64,000 nt of DNA from Dongia deserti (GTDB taxonomy: Bacteria > Pseudomonadota > Alphaproteobacteria > Dongiales > Dongiaceae): positions 124,001-188,000 of the forward strand of contig NZ_QORW01000010.1 in assembly GCF_003574735.1 (NCBI RefSeq), in the 5' to 3' direction. Positions within the stretch are counted from its first letter, which is position 1. Each line of letters opens with the position of its first letter. The notes under the pieces were generated by a model, which was given only the letters and a program-made list of their open reading frames with translations, did not search any database and was not told the DNA's origin. Of the stretch, positions 8,199 through 16,449 are shown piece after piece. The translations under genes were made by a program, and so were the position numbers.

Positions 8199-8843
8199 TC
8201 AGTTGCCGAGCCGATCGAGCAGCTGGTCTGCCCGCTGCGCGAAGCCAGCACCCAGTACGGCTTCTTCCTCCGCAGTCTTCTTCACGGCTTCGAAACTCGC
8301 CTTGGCCTTCTCCTTGTCGCCCGCCGCGAGGGCGGCGAGCCCCGTGATCTCCAGCGCGGACAGGCGATAGCTTTCGCCCTCCTTCATCAGGTCCTTGACC
8401 AGCTCCGCGGCGTTTTCCGGCTTGCCGATCTCGAGTTCCAGCAGCGCCGCCTGGATCGCTGCCAGATCGCGCAGTGGCTTGTCGGTGCCTTGGTCCTTGG
8501 CGATCTCGCCCAGGATGCCGCGGGCCTTGTCCTTATCGCCGGCCTCGATCGCGGTTTCCGCCAGGCGGAAGCGCGCCAGCGCGCCATAGATGCCGCCCTC
8601 GGCCGCGACAGTGGAAAGGGCTGCCTCGCGCTGCTTGAGATCGCTCGCCGCGGCTGCGGCGAGGAAATCCGCCGACGCCTGCAGCTGCTGGCGGGTCGAA
8701 TATTCCCTCCAGCCCCAATGCGCAGCCACCGCCAGCACGAGTACCAGCGCCACCCCGATGATGAAATTGCCGTACTTCTTCCAGATCGCGGCCGCTTGGT
8801 CGCGACGGAGATCCTCCTCGATCTCGTGGAAAATGTCTGCCAC
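8199..8843 (-). CDS. YfgM-like tetratricopeptide membrane protein
   Basis: The protein has about 214 residues: a short cytosolic N-terminus (ADIFHEIEEDLRRDQAAAIW), one membrane helix (YGNFIIGVALVLVLAVAAHW) and a periplasmic alpha-helical repeat domain of the TPR_21 type (ADFLAAAAASDLKQREAALS and later repeats). E. coli YfgM works with the Sec-associated chaperone PpiD. The GTG at 8841-8843 is chosen because GGAGA lies upstream and the family motif begins just after it; the open frame extends further upstream with no family similarity. It is the first gene of the yfgM-bamB-der unit. Confidence 0.88.
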   Translation of the reverse strand: MADIFHEIEEDLRRDQAAAIWKKYGNFIIGVALVLVLAVAAHWGWREYSTRQQLQASADFLAAAAASDLKQREAALSTVAAEGGIYGALARFRLAETAIEAGDKDKARGILGEIAKDQGTDKPLRDLAAIQAALLELEIGKPENAAELVKDLMKEGESYRLSALEITGLAALAAGDKEKAKASFEAVKKTAEEEAVLGAGFAQRADQLLDRLGN

Positions 8844-9054
8844 GCGTGATGTCTCCGCTGTCCCGCTCTGCTCCCTGGCCGTCGCTTCGTTCCGTCGACG
8901 TGCGCAACCCACGGGATCGATTAACAAAATGGGCCGTAACATAGCGGCTGACCCCGGCGATGGCAAACTGTGTAAAGGGCTTTTTTGCCGCGGTTAACCA
9001 GTTGGAACGCTTCTTGCTGAAAGATCGGCAGGACAGACTGGAAAGCTGAAATCC

Positions 9055-9426
9055 ATGCCTATTCGGGACACACTTTGGCGCTCCCTCGCCCCTCTGGCTG
9101 GCTTTGCCTTGCTGGCCTGTCTGAGCGGCTGCACCGCACTCGCCCTTACCCCGGCAGCTGCGGTTTATGCCGGCGTGGAAGGAGTCGCCCTCAACCAGAC
9201 CGGCAAGCTGGCCTCGGACCACGCGGTCTCTGCCATCACCGGACAGGACTGCAGTTTCCTGAGATACAAGGATACCGGCAATTATTGCCGGAGCGCCGCC
9301 GAAATTGCCGCCCAGGAAGCGCGGGAGCGCCGCGACCTGGCCGGTTATTGCTATCGCCGGCTCGGGCTCGTGACCTGCTACGAGAGGCCCGATCCTACCG
9401 CCACCGACGAGATCCGCGTGCACTAG
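9055..9426 (+). CDS. Small predicted lipoprotein
   Basis: This 123-residue protein has a hydrophobic signal (LAPLAGFALLACLSGC) and a lipobox LSGC with the lipidated Cys at residue 26. The mature part is alanine-rich and then carries four cysteines in the patterns GQDCSFL, NYCRSA, GYCYRRLG and VTCYERP, suggesting two disulfides in the periplasm. I do not recognise a named family. It reads away from the yfgM operon across about 210 bases and is followed by DUF2794. Confidence 0.75.
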   Translation: MPIRDTLWRSLAPLAGFALLACLSGCTALALTPAAAVYAGVEGVALNQTGKLASDHAVSAITGQDCSFLRYKDTGNYCRSAAEIAAQEARERRDLAGYCYRRLGLVTCYERPDPTATDEIRVH

Positions 9427-9546
9427 AAACGCTTCGGAACATCTGGACGAAAGCGTGGGTTTGCGGTGAACTTTCGTCAGCGAGAGGCGTTTGCCCGAGT
9501 CGAGAAGGCCTGTCGGAGGCGCAATGAACAATGTTGTGCAGGAGCA

Positions 9547-9882
9547 ATGCCGCAGCCGGTCCTGCTGAGTGACTACCGGCCCCGCGCCGGCAAGGTCTTC
9601 TTCGACCGCGCCGATCTCATGCGCATTCTCTCCGTGTATAGCCGTCAGGTGTCGCGCGGTTTGTGGCGCGATTACGCAATCGACCATCGCAGCAACATGG
9701 CGGTGTTCTCGATCTACCGCCGCTCCCAGGAACAGCCCCTGTTTGCCATCACGAAGGTGCTGCTGCGCGGTGACCGCGACCCCAAATATATTCTGCAGTC
9801 GCGCAACGGTCAGCTGGCCTCCAGCCGATCCCTCAAAGACATTCTCGACGTGCTGAGCAGGCAACTCATTGCTGTTAACTAA
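9547..9882 (+). CDS. DUF2794 family protein
   Basis: The protein has about 111 residues. The core reads KVFFDRADLMRILSVYSRQV, then WRDYAIDHRSNMAVFSIYRR, then PLFAITK, matching DUF2794, a family found almost only in Alphaproteobacteria and of unknown function. I chose the ATG at 9547 because it is preceded by CAGGAGC and the family similarity starts soon after; upstream codons look unrelated. The stop lies within GTTAACTAAACGTTAAC. No partner or regulation is evident. Confidence 0.82.
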   Translation: MPQPVLLSDYRPRAGKVFFDRADLMRILSVYSRQVSRGLWRDYAIDHRSNMAVFSIYRRSQEQPLFAITKVLLRGDRDPKYILQSRNGQLASSRSLKDILDVLSRQLIAVN

Positions 9883-10081
9883 ACGTTAACCGACTGCTGG
9901 CAGAAGCCCCGAAATCGCCTTAATCGGGCTGTACCGTTCCGGTTCTGTCCTAGATATTGCGGGCGAATGACGTCTATCCACAAGATTTTGAGAAAACGCC
10001 CTTGCCACTCAAGGTCTTGTGGTGGGAAGATGACAAAAGCTCAAGATCTCGGGGCGATCTGTGGACTTGTCGGAGGCGGGC

Positions 10082-10573
10082 ATGGAATGGACCGAACAGA
10101 GAATTGAAATGTTGCGGCGGCTTTGGGGGCAAGGCCAGACCGCCAGCCAAATTGCGGTAGCCCTTGGCGGCGTTACGCGGAATGCGGTTATCGGCAAGGC
10201 CCATCGCCTTGGGCTCACCGGCCGGCCGTCGCCGATCAAGCGCGACGCCAGCGGCAGCGCGACGCCGAAACGCCGGCCGGTTCCGCGCCGCGCCCTGGCG
10301 CCGCAGCCGAAGCCGATGATGACCCTGCAGCGGGCCCTGCCGGCGCAGCCGCAGGAGAGCGGCGCGACGGCGAGCCAGCCGCCTGCGCCCCGCGAGCAGA
10401 CGCGCAGCTATCCGCCGGTGCGCGCGCATGGCGGGACCAAGAGCTGCTCCTGGCCGATGGGCGATCCGAAGCAGCCGGGCTTCCATTTCTGCGGCGAGCC
10501 GTCGGAGCCGGGCCGGCCTTATTGCGCGCATCATTGCCAGCAGGCCTATCAGCGGAAGTCGGAGGCGGCGTAA
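10082..10573 (+). CDS. gcrA: Cell-cycle regulator GcrA
   Basis: GcrA binds sigma70-RNA polymerase and activates promoters carrying methylated GANTC sites, linking transcription to the alphaproteobacterial cell cycle. The 163-residue protein has the defining N-terminus, MEWTEQRIEMLRRLWGQGQT followed by ASQIAVALGGVTRNAVIGKA and HRLGL. A long Pro/Ala/Gln linker follows, then the C-terminal Cys/His motif SCSWPMGDP...FHFCGEPS...YCAHHCQQAY, which probably binds a metal or contacts sigma. The ATG at 10082 is the family start. A strong hairpin terminator follows at 10600-10635. Confidence 0.97.
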   Translation: MEWTEQRIEMLRRLWGQGQTASQIAVALGGVTRNAVIGKAHRLGLTGRPSPIKRDASGSATPKRRPVPRRALAPQPKPMMTLQRALPAQPQESGATASQPPAPREQTRSYPPVRAHGGTKSCSWPMGDPKQPGFHFCGEPSEPGRPYCAHHCQQAYQRKSEAA

Positions 10574-10599
10574 CTCCCGCGCCGCATTTCTCGGGGGTT

Positions 10600-10635
10600 G
10601 CGGCCGGCCACGAGGGGGTGCCCGGCCGCTTTTTT
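10600..10635 (+). terminator. Rho-independent terminator after gcrA
   Basis: GCGGCCGG (10600-10607) pairs perfectly with CCGGCCGC (10622-10629), immediately followed by six T residues (10630-10635). The 8-bp GC stem plus T-run directly after gcrA is a classic intrinsic terminator and separates it from the acetyltransferase. Confidence 0.88.
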
Positions 10636-10650
10636 GTACGGTTGTGATCG

Positions 10651-11202
10651 ATGAGGAAAGCCAAGCGCATCACGATCGACGTGCGTGCCGCGGAGGTCGC
10701 GGACGTTGATGCGCTCACGCGGCTCTTCACCCATCGCAACGCCTATGCGCAGACCCTGCAGCTGCCGCTGCAGAGCACGGAGCTCTGGCGCAAGCGCCTG
10801 GCGGAGCCAAGCGACAATCACCACGCCTTGGTCGCGACGGTGAACGGCGAGCTGGTCGGCAATCTCGGCCTCACGCGTTTCACCCGCCCGCGCCGCGCGC
10901 ATGTGGGAGAGATCGGCATGGCCGTGCGCGACGACTGGCAGGGCAAAGGCGTCGGCTCGGCCCTGATGAAGGCGGCTCTCGAGCTCGCCGATAATTGGCT
11001 CGGCCTGCGGCGCTTGGAGCTCAACGTGTATGCCGACAACGAACGCGCGATCGCGCTCTATCGCAAGTTCGGCTTCGAGATCGAGGGCACGCACCGTGCC
11101 TATTCGATCCGGAACGGAGCGTATGTCGATTCTTTGTCCATGGCGCGCCTGATCGAAGGCCCCCGCATGCCTACAGACAAGCGCCGCAAATCAGATCGTT
11201 AA
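10651..11202 (+). CDS. GNAT N-acetyltransferase, AaaT/YhhY-like
   Basis: E. coli AaaT (YhhY) acetylates the alpha-amino group of some amino acids. This 183-residue protein matches it along its length: LTRLFTHRNAYAQTLQLPLQ, then LWRKRLAE, then ELVGNLGLTRFTRPRRAHVG. The acetyl-CoA loop is DDWQGKGVGSALM. LRRLELNVYADNERAIALYR, FGFEIEGTHRAYSIRNGAYV and SMAR follow. The start has a modest upstream site just past the gcrA terminator. Substrate is inferred from family resemblance only. It converges with the methyltransferase-like gene 6 bases away. Confidence 0.85.
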   Translation: MRKAKRITIDVRAAEVADVDALTRLFTHRNAYAQTLQLPLQSTELWRKRLAEPSDNHHALVATVNGELVGNLGLTRFTRPRRAHVGEIGMAVRDDWQGKGVGSALMKAALELADNWLGLRRLELNVYADNERAIALYRKFGFEIEGTHRAYSIRNGAYVDSLSMARLIEGPRMPTDKRRKSDR

Positions 11203-11208
11203 CGTGGC

Positions 11209-12564
11209 TCAGCGCCTGCCGTTGGCGAGCGGGGGCTTGGCGGTCGAGGGGCTGATGGTGCGGTTCTCGTAGCGGCCCTTCTGGAGATAATGGACCAGCG
11301 GATTGGTCTTCATCACACGCACGTCGGGATAGGCCTCGAGATAGGCCTGCGACGAGAACATCGGCGAAGGGTCGCGGCCTTCGAACCCGCCATAGAGCAC
11401 GTAATGCAACGCCGGCGGGATGCCGACTGCCGCCACGTCGGGATATTGGCGGAGATACCACGCCTCGTGCATCAGGCCGCTCCTCAGCACCAGCTTGGCA
11501 TGGCGGTACGGCTTCATCTGCTTCTTCATGCGGGCGAAGCGGAAGGTCGTGATCCAATAGGCGCACATCGCCCATTGCCGCATGTTGTAGATGGCCCAGC
11601 GGTGATTCTTGACCAGCCGCCGCGCCGGCTTGGTGATGCGCCACCAGATGCTTTCCTCGACCTTGCGCAGGCGCTTCAGCGTCTTCACGTGATCGACGCG
11701 CGCCGCGGCCAGGGCGTCCTTCGCCGCGCTCAGCGCGGACTCAAGCTTGGCCACCTGGTCGCTGTCGAGGGCCGCATGCAAGCGGCGGCGGACGTCGGTC
11801 AGCTCGGCCTGGATGGCGACCATGCCGCCCAGCCGCGCGAACATCTCGCGCACTTCCAGCGCCCGCGTGGCTGTCGCATCGAGTGAGAAGAGATGCTGCA
11901 GGGCGGGCGGCAGATCCTCGCCGATGCCGAGGACGCCGAGACCGCCGCCATGCACGAATTCGAAATGCGGGTATTTCTCCGCAAGCACGTGCCACAGCTC
12001 GAGCGTCTCTGTCGCGATCGCCGGATCGTCGATGCCGTGGACCAGCATGATCGCGCTCTTGGAGAGCTTCGGCAGCCAGGCGCGATAGTGCTGCGCCAGC
12101 GCTCCGCGCTCCATCGCATCGATGCTAATGAGATCGATGGTGCCGTCCTCGCAACGCTCGAACATCTGCTCGGCTGGCAGGAACTGCGAGAACTGCGCAT
12201 AGCGTGCATTGTGATACTGCGTGCGCTCGTCGCGGCTCGTGCCGCTACCGGAAATTGCGTAGCAGCGCGTCGGCAAGCGTAACCGGCTGACCGCCTGGCA
12301 AAGGCCCAGATAGGACGCGGACGGCGCCTCGACCAGTTCCACCAGCGCCATGGGGCGCAGGGCATCCACCAGCCAGAACAGGAACGGCACATGCTCCGAG
12401 CGCGGCACGGCATCGACCCGATCGGGCGCCCAGAACATCGCGGGCGTGACAAAGCCGCCGCCGAGCCGCGACCACCAATTACCCAATTCGATTGGAACGC
12501 CGGTTGCGCCTGCGGCCTCACCTAACGCGATCTTTTCAGCGCCGATCGGCGTCTCTTTTGTCAA
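11209..12564 (-). CDS. SAM-methyltransferase-like protein with C-terminal YPDV repeats
   Basis: The N-terminal half (ALVELVEAPSASYLGLCQAV, then IDLISIDAMERGALAQHY, then SAIMLVHGID) resembles a class I methyltransferase of the surface-polysaccharide type. A coiled stretch follows (near AKLESALSAAKDALAAARVD). The C-terminus has two copies of a short repeat common in bacterial glycosyltransferases: WYLRQYPDVA...HYVLYGGFEGRDP and AYLEAYPDVR...HYLQKGRYENR. A role in glycan decoration is inferred. The start is uncertain: the frame is open to 12678, the first ATG is at 12438, and I favour TTG at 12564, which follows a G-rich tract. It is divergent from arsR. Confidence 0.62.
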   Translation of the reverse strand: MTKETPIGAEKIALGEAAGATGVPIELGNWWSRLGGGFVTPAMFWAPDRVDAVPRSEHVPFLFWLVDALRPMALVELVEAPSASYLGLCQAVSRLRLPTRCYAISGSGTSRDERTQYHNARYAQFSQFLPAEQMFERCEDGTIDLISIDAMERGALAQHYRAWLPKLSKSAIMLVHGIDDPAIATETLELWHVLAEKYPHFEFVHGGGLGVLGIGEDLPPALQHLFSLDATATRALEVREMFARLGGMVAIQAELTDVRRRLHAALDSDQVAKLESALSAAKDALAAARVDHVKTLKRLRKVEESIWWRITKPARRLVKNHRWAIYNMRQWAMCAYWITTFRFARMKKQMKPYRHAKLVLRSGLMHEAWYLRQYPDVAAVGIPPALHYVLYGGFEGRDPSPMFSSQAYLEAYPDVRVMKTNPLVHYLQKGRYENRTISPSTAKPPLANGRR

Positions 12565-12711
12565 AGGCCACACCCCCCAGAAGCAGCCTGCCAAGGAATC
12601 AGGAAAAACTTCAGGAAAGCAAGTCCGGAGAAGAACCAGGAGGATTTCCAGCCACTTGCTGTTGCTCCCGTGCTGCAACGGCCCCTTGCAAAGCCGAGTC
12701 GCTGATGATAC

Positions 12712-12727
12712 TTAAGCACATGCTTAA
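12712..12727. promoter_or_regulatory. Inverted repeat overlapping the arsR start codon, probable operator
   Basis: TTAAGCA-CA-TGCTTAA is a perfect 7-bp inverted repeat with a 2-base centre. It includes the ATG at 12720. ArsR proteins paired with SRPBCC genes commonly autoregulate through compact palindromes of this kind, so this is the likely operator for the whole operon. If the upstream ATG (12705) is used, the repeat lies within codons 3-8. Confidence 0.65.
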
Positions 12728-13070
12728 CCAATCGGTCGCGCTCGATTTCATGTTCCAAGCGCTCGCCGACCCCAGCAGGCGGGTAATGGTGGAGCGGCTG
12801 ACCCGCGGACCGGCGTCGGTGAGCGAGTTGGCGAAGCCCCTCGCCATGTCCCTGCCGGCGGTCGTGCAGCACCTACAGGTGCTCGAGGCGAGCGGTTTGG
12901 TCCGATCGGAGAAGGTGGGTCGCGTGCGCACCTGTCACCTCGAACCAAAGGCGCTGCGGACCGCGGAGCAATGGATTGCGGAGCGGCGCACGATCTGGGA
13001 GCGCCGCCTCGACCGGCTCGGCGAGATTCTCGCCGCCGAGCAAGAGGAGACGGACAAGAGCAGCGCGTAG
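12720..13070 (+). CDS. ArsR family regulator (SRPBCC-associated subgroup)
   Basis: This winged-helix repressor (116 residues from ATG 12720) starts MLNQSVALDFMFQALADPSR. The DNA-binding helices are RRVMVERLTRGPASVSELAK and AMSLPAVVQHLQVLEASGLV, with the wing SEKVGRVRTCHLE. It lacks the CVC metal-binding site of metal-sensing ArsR proteins, as usual for this subgroup. An in-frame ATG at 12705 is an alternative start. It leads a co-oriented set with a glutathione transferase and two SRPBCC proteins, the usual partners. Confidence 0.9.
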   Translation: MLNQSVALDFMFQALADPSRRVMVERLTRGPASVSELAKPLAMSLPAVVQHLQVLEASGLVRSEKVGRVRTCHLEPKALRTAEQWIAERRTIWERRLDRLGEILAAEQEETDKSSA

Positions 13071-13099
13071 AGAACGACTTAGTTCATTTCCGGAAACGA

Positions 13100-13750
13100 A
13101 TGATGGTCATGTCGCTGAAGCTCTATTTCCATCCCCTCTCTTCTTTCTGTCATAAGGTGCTGATCGCGCTCTACGAGACCGCGACGCCGTTCGAGCCCTG
13201 CATCGTCGACCTACTCGGCGATGCGCAAGAATTCAAGGCGATCTGGCCGATCGGAACGATCCCGGTGCTGCGCGACGAAGCGAAGGACCGGACGATCCCG
13301 GAGACCAGCATCATCATCGAGTATCTGGCGCAGTATTTTCCGGGCCAGACGCAGCTGTTCCCCGCGGATCGCGACCTGTGCCGGCAGATGCGCCTGCGCG
13401 ACCGCTTCCATGATCTCTACGTCAATGCGCCGATGCAGAAGATCGTGACGGACCGGCTGCGGCCCGAGGGCAGGAACGACGCGCATGGCGTCGAAGAGGC
13501 CCGTAATCTGCTGAAAGTCTCGCTCGGCATGATCGAGGAGGACATGGCGCACAATCGCTGGGCCATGGGCGATCAGTTCACCATGGCCGATTGCGCCGCC
13601 GCGCCGGCCTTATTCTACGCCGATATGGTGGCGCCGTTCCGTGACACGCACAGGAACACGGCGGCCTATCTCGACCGCTTGATGGAGCGGCCGTCCTACG
13701 CCCGTGTCCTCAAGGAAGCAGAGCCGTATTTCTCGATGGTGCCGAAGTAG
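13100..13750 (+). CDS. Glutathione S-transferase
   Basis: The thioredoxin-fold N-terminal domain is clear: SLKLYFHPLSSFCHKVLIAL with the catalytic Ser/Cys region, IGTIPVLRDE with the cis-Pro, and PETSIIIEYLAQYF for glutathione binding. The all-helical C-terminal domain includes NRWAMGDQFTMADCAAAPAL. The start is one of the clustered ATGs at 13100, 13103 or 13109; I use 13100, with GGAAAC just upstream. It probably conjugates or reduces an electrophile; the substrate is unknown. It is the second gene of the ArsR operon. Confidence 0.88.
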   Translation: MMVMSLKLYFHPLSSFCHKVLIALYETATPFEPCIVDLLGDAQEFKAIWPIGTIPVLRDEAKDRTIPETSIIIEYLAQYFPGQTQLFPADRDLCRQMRLRDRFHDLYVNAPMQKIVTDRLRPEGRNDAHGVEEARNLLKVSLGMIEEDMAHNRWAMGDQFTMADCAAAPALFYADMVAPFRDTHRNTAAYLDRLMERPSYARVLKEAEPYFSMVPK

Positions 13751-13789
13751 GGCGCCACTTGTTTCAGCGAGCAACATGAGGAGATCAGA

Positions 13790-14248
13790 ATGACCGAGCG
13801 ATCGGTGACCCATGCGACTTTCACGCTCGAGCAGACCTATGATGCGCCGCCGGCGAAAGTGTTCAACGCATTTGCCGATCCGGCGATCAAGCGACGCTGG
13901 TACGTCGAAGGCGAAGGATGGCAAGTCGAGGAGTTCACCGGCGAATTCAAGGTCGGCGGCTATGAGCGCAGCCGATTTCGCTTTCGTGGCGGCGAACTCA
14001 TCCGCAACGACACCACCTATCACGACATCGTGCCGAACGAGCGAATCATCTTCGCCTACACCATGACCATCGGCGAGAATCGCATCTCTGCCTCGCTCAC
14101 GACTTTCGAATTCAAGCCAGCGGGCGCCGGCACGAAGCTCATTTGCACCGAGCAGGGTGCCTTTCTCGATGGTTACGACAACGTGGAGGCGCGCGAAGGC
14201 GGCTGGGGCCACCTGCTCGAAGCGCTTGGCCGGGCGCTGCAATCATGA
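13790..14248 (+). CDS. SRPBCC (AHSA1/START-like) protein, copy 1
   Basis: This 152-residue hydrophobic-pocket protein begins MTERSVTHATFTLEQTYDAP and has the family's KVFNAFADPAIKRRWY, FKVGGYERSRFRF, DIVPNERIIFAYTM and GTKLICTEQGAFLDGYDN. AHSA1-like proteins bind lipophilic ligands and often sit with ArsR repressors. It is a close paralogue of the next gene, with which it overlaps (ATGA). Confidence 0.9.
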   Translation: MTERSVTHATFTLEQTYDAPPAKVFNAFADPAIKRRWYVEGEGWQVEEFTGEFKVGGYERSRFRFRGGELIRNDTTYHDIVPNERIIFAYTMTIGENRISASLTTFEFKPAGAGTKLICTEQGAFLDGYDNVEAREGGWGHLLEALGRALQS

Positions 14249-14703
14249 GCGGGCGATCGGCGACCCACGGCACCTTCACGCTCGAGCGTGTCTACGACGC
14301 GGCGCCGGCACGCGTGTTCAGGGCTTGGTCCGATGTGGCGATCAAGGCACGCTGGTTTGTCGGGCCGGCGGATTGGCACCTCATCGAACGGGCGATGGAT
14401 TTCCGCGTCGGCGGCAAGGAGCGGCTCCGCGGCCGGAAGGGAAGCGGTGTCGTCTCCACCTTCGACAGCGTCTATCTCGACATCGTGGCGGGTGAGCGCA
14501 TCATCTACAGCTACGACATGCGCCTCGACGACCGGCACATCTCCGTCTCCCTGGCGACGGTCGAGTTGAAGCCGGAGGGCGCCGGCACGCGCCTCACCAT
14601 CACCGAGCAGGGCGTCTTCCTCGACGGCTACGACGATGCCGGCAGCCGCGAGCGCGGCACGCGCATCCTGCTGGATCAGCTCGGCGCGGAATTGCGGCGT
14701 TAG
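14245..14703 (+). CDS. SRPBCC (AHSA1/START-like) protein, copy 2
   Basis: This second SRPBCC protein (152 residues) parallels copy 1 motif for motif: THGTFTLERVYDAAPARVFR, AIKARWFVG, FRVGGKERLRGR, DIVAGERIIYSYDM, and GTRLTITEQGVFLDGYDD. Its ATG overlaps the copy 1 stop (ATGA). A tandem duplication with later divergence is the simplest origin. The 3' end overlaps the convergent NmrA-like gene by 4 bases. Confidence 0.9.
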   Translation: MSGRSATHGTFTLERVYDAAPARVFRAWSDVAIKARWFVGPADWHLIERAMDFRVGGKERLRGRKGSGVVSTFDSVYLDIVAGERIIYSYDMRLDDRHISVSLATVELKPEGAGTRLTITEQGVFLDGYDDAGSRERGTRILLDQLGAELRR

Positions 14704-15566
14704 CTGCTGACTTGATCTGCAAGGCGCGCCAGGTTGTCCTGAAGCCAGGTTGCATAGCGACGCGGCGCCCTTCCCAGCAGCTCGCCAAGGGTCGACGTCT
14801 CGTACCAACGGCCTTCCCGCAACGTGCGGAAGTAGAACAGTATCTTTTCCACGATCGAAGCAGGAAATCCTGAGCGCAGCAGGTCGTCGCGGGTTTCCTG
14901 CTCGCCGGCGTCGACGAAGGTGATCGCTTTCCCAAGCGCGGTTGACAGACACTGCGCCATCTCATCGCCGGTCAAAGCGTCGCCGACAAGCTCGTAGGTC
15001 TTGCCTTCGTGTCCCATCTGCGTGAGCGCGACCACGGCCGCAGCCGCAATGTCACGAGGATCAATCATGGTAACTTTGCGGCCGCCGTGTGGTTCGATCA
15101 GCAGCCCCCGGTCACGGACCGATGCCCAACCGTACGGCGTGTTGGTCATGAAGCGCACCGGCCGCAGGATCGTCCAACTCATGGGTGACTCCCGCAGGCG
15201 CTGTTCGTTCGCGCCGTGTGCTTGCCAGAGATCCTCCGCGAAAGAGCCGGCGCCGAAATTCGAAAGATAGACGATGTGCCTGACGCCCGTTTCGCGGGCA
15301 GCCGTGAAGGCGTTGGCTTCGAGCGCTTCGAGCTCGGGGACCGGCGGCGCGAGGACGAAAACCCGCTCGATCCCCGCAAACGCCTTGGTAAGTGTCTGGG
15401 GCTTCGCAAGGTCCCCGACCACGACGTCAATCCTATCGCTGAAGCTCGCCTTGGCCGGGTCACGAACCAGAGCGCGTACTCTATATTCGCCATCAGCGAG
15501 TTGGCCGACGAGTTCGGATCCCACCGTTCCGGTGGCGCCTATCACCAGGATCAGCGGTCGATCCAT
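14700..15566 (-). CDS. NmrA-like NAD(P)-binding protein (atypical SDR), copy A
   Basis: The 288-residue Rossmann protein has VIGATGTVGSELVGQLADGE and RVRALVRDPAKA, then FAGIERVFVLAPP, IVYLSNFGAG and MSWTILRPVRFMTNT, matching the NmrA/YwnB type of atypical short-chain dehydrogenase. Such proteins act as redox-sensing regulators or NADPH-dependent reductases. It pairs head to tail with a paralogue upstream. A catalytic YxxxK is not evident, so an enzyme role is uncertain. Confidence 0.85.
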   Translation of the reverse strand: MDRPLILVIGATGTVGSELVGQLADGEYRVRALVRDPAKASFSDRIDVVVGDLAKPQTLTKAFAGIERVFVLAPPVPELEALEANAFTAARETGVRHIVYLSNFGAGSFAEDLWQAHGANEQRLRESPMSWTILRPVRFMTNTPYGWASVRDRGLLIEPHGGRKVTMIDPRDIAAAAVVALTQMGHEGKTYELVGDALTGDEMAQCLSTALGKAITFVDAGEQETRDDLLRSGFPASIVEKILFYFRTLREGRWYETSTLGELLGRAPRRYATWLQDNLARLADQVSS

Positions 15567-15568
15567 TC

Positions 15569-16438
15569 TTATAATCCTTCCTTCAGGATTGCCGCATTGT
15601 CACGTAACCACTCATCGAAGGTACGCGCTGCTCGGCCGAGCAGACGGGAGGTGGTGTCAGTCACGTAGGCGCGTCCCGCTCGTGTGGCCGCGAAGTGCCC
15701 GAGAAGCGATTCGACGAAAGCGGCCGGTATTCCTAGCGACAGGAAGCGCCTGCGCGCTTCCTCCTCTGTCACGTCAACGTGCTTTAACGGCTTGCCGAGT
15801 ACGGCGCTGACCTTCGCCGTCATCTCGCTGAAGCTGAGCAGCGCGGGGCCGGTGAGCAGATACACTTCACCGTCATGGGCCTCTTCCGTCACTACCTTGA
15901 CACCCACCGAGGCGATGTCGCGCGGGTCGATCGGAGCTTCCCTTCCATGGCCACTCGGAAGGAAGGCGCCCGCCTGCAGGTCAATGATGAAAGGCAACCG
16001 GGTATTGGATGCGAAATAGCTGGGCCTCAAGAGCGTCCAAGGAATGCCGCAGGCGCGGAGGTGCTGTTCCGCCTCCAGATGCCATTGGCCGAGCGGCGTC
16101 GCGGCCAGCTCCGGAAACTCTATCTCCAGCGCGGACACCCGCACGATATGCTTGATGCCTTCCGACGCCGCGGCCTTGTATAGATTTGGCTCCAGCCGAA
16201 TGCCTGGTCCATTGGAGACCACAAAGACCTTATCCGCACCCGCACACGCCGCAACCAAGGTATCAGGTTCGGCAAGATCGGCTTGAAGGATCTCAATGCC
16301 ACTTCCGAATCCCGCGGCGGCCTTGCCTGGATCGCGGACCGCGACTCGCACGCGTTGCCCGCGCCCCGCAAGCTGCGGCACCAGCTCGCGGCCGATCGTG
16401 CCGGTTGCACCAATGATCAAGATCAACGGAGTCGTCAT
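15569..16438 (-). CDS. NmrA-like NAD(P)-binding protein (atypical SDR), copy B
   Basis: The 289-residue paralogue of copy A begins MTTPLILIIGATGTIGRELV and has RVRVAVRDPGKA, CAGADKVFVVSNGP, IVRVSALEIEFPEL and IPWTLLRPSYFASNT. The ATG at 16438 is used because the family motif follows directly; five upstream codons are open. It lies 2 bases before copy A and 11 bases after the SDR gene, all on the minus strand downstream of a divergent TetR, so the three probably form one unit. Confidence 0.85.
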   Translation of the reverse strand: MTTPLILIIGATGTIGRELVPQLAGRGQRVRVAVRDPGKAAAGFGSGIEILQADLAEPDTLVAACAGADKVFVVSNGPGIRLEPNLYKAAASEGIKHIVRVSALEIEFPELAATPLGQWHLEAEQHLRACGIPWTLLRPSYFASNTRLPFIIDLQAGAFLPSGHGREAPIDPRDIASVGVKVVTEEAHDGEVYLLTGPALLSFSEMTAKVSAVLGKPLKHVDVTEEEARRRFLSLGIPAAFVESLLGHFAATRAGRAYVTDTTSRLLGRAARTFDEWLRDNAAILKEGL

Positions 16439-16449
16439 GTCGCTGCCTC

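Noticed and set aside
9874-9890. GTTAACTAAACGTTAAC as a regulatory site
   Set aside because: It overlaps the DUF2794 stop codon and GTTAAC is itself palindromic, so the symmetry is weak evidence; no gene starts nearby.
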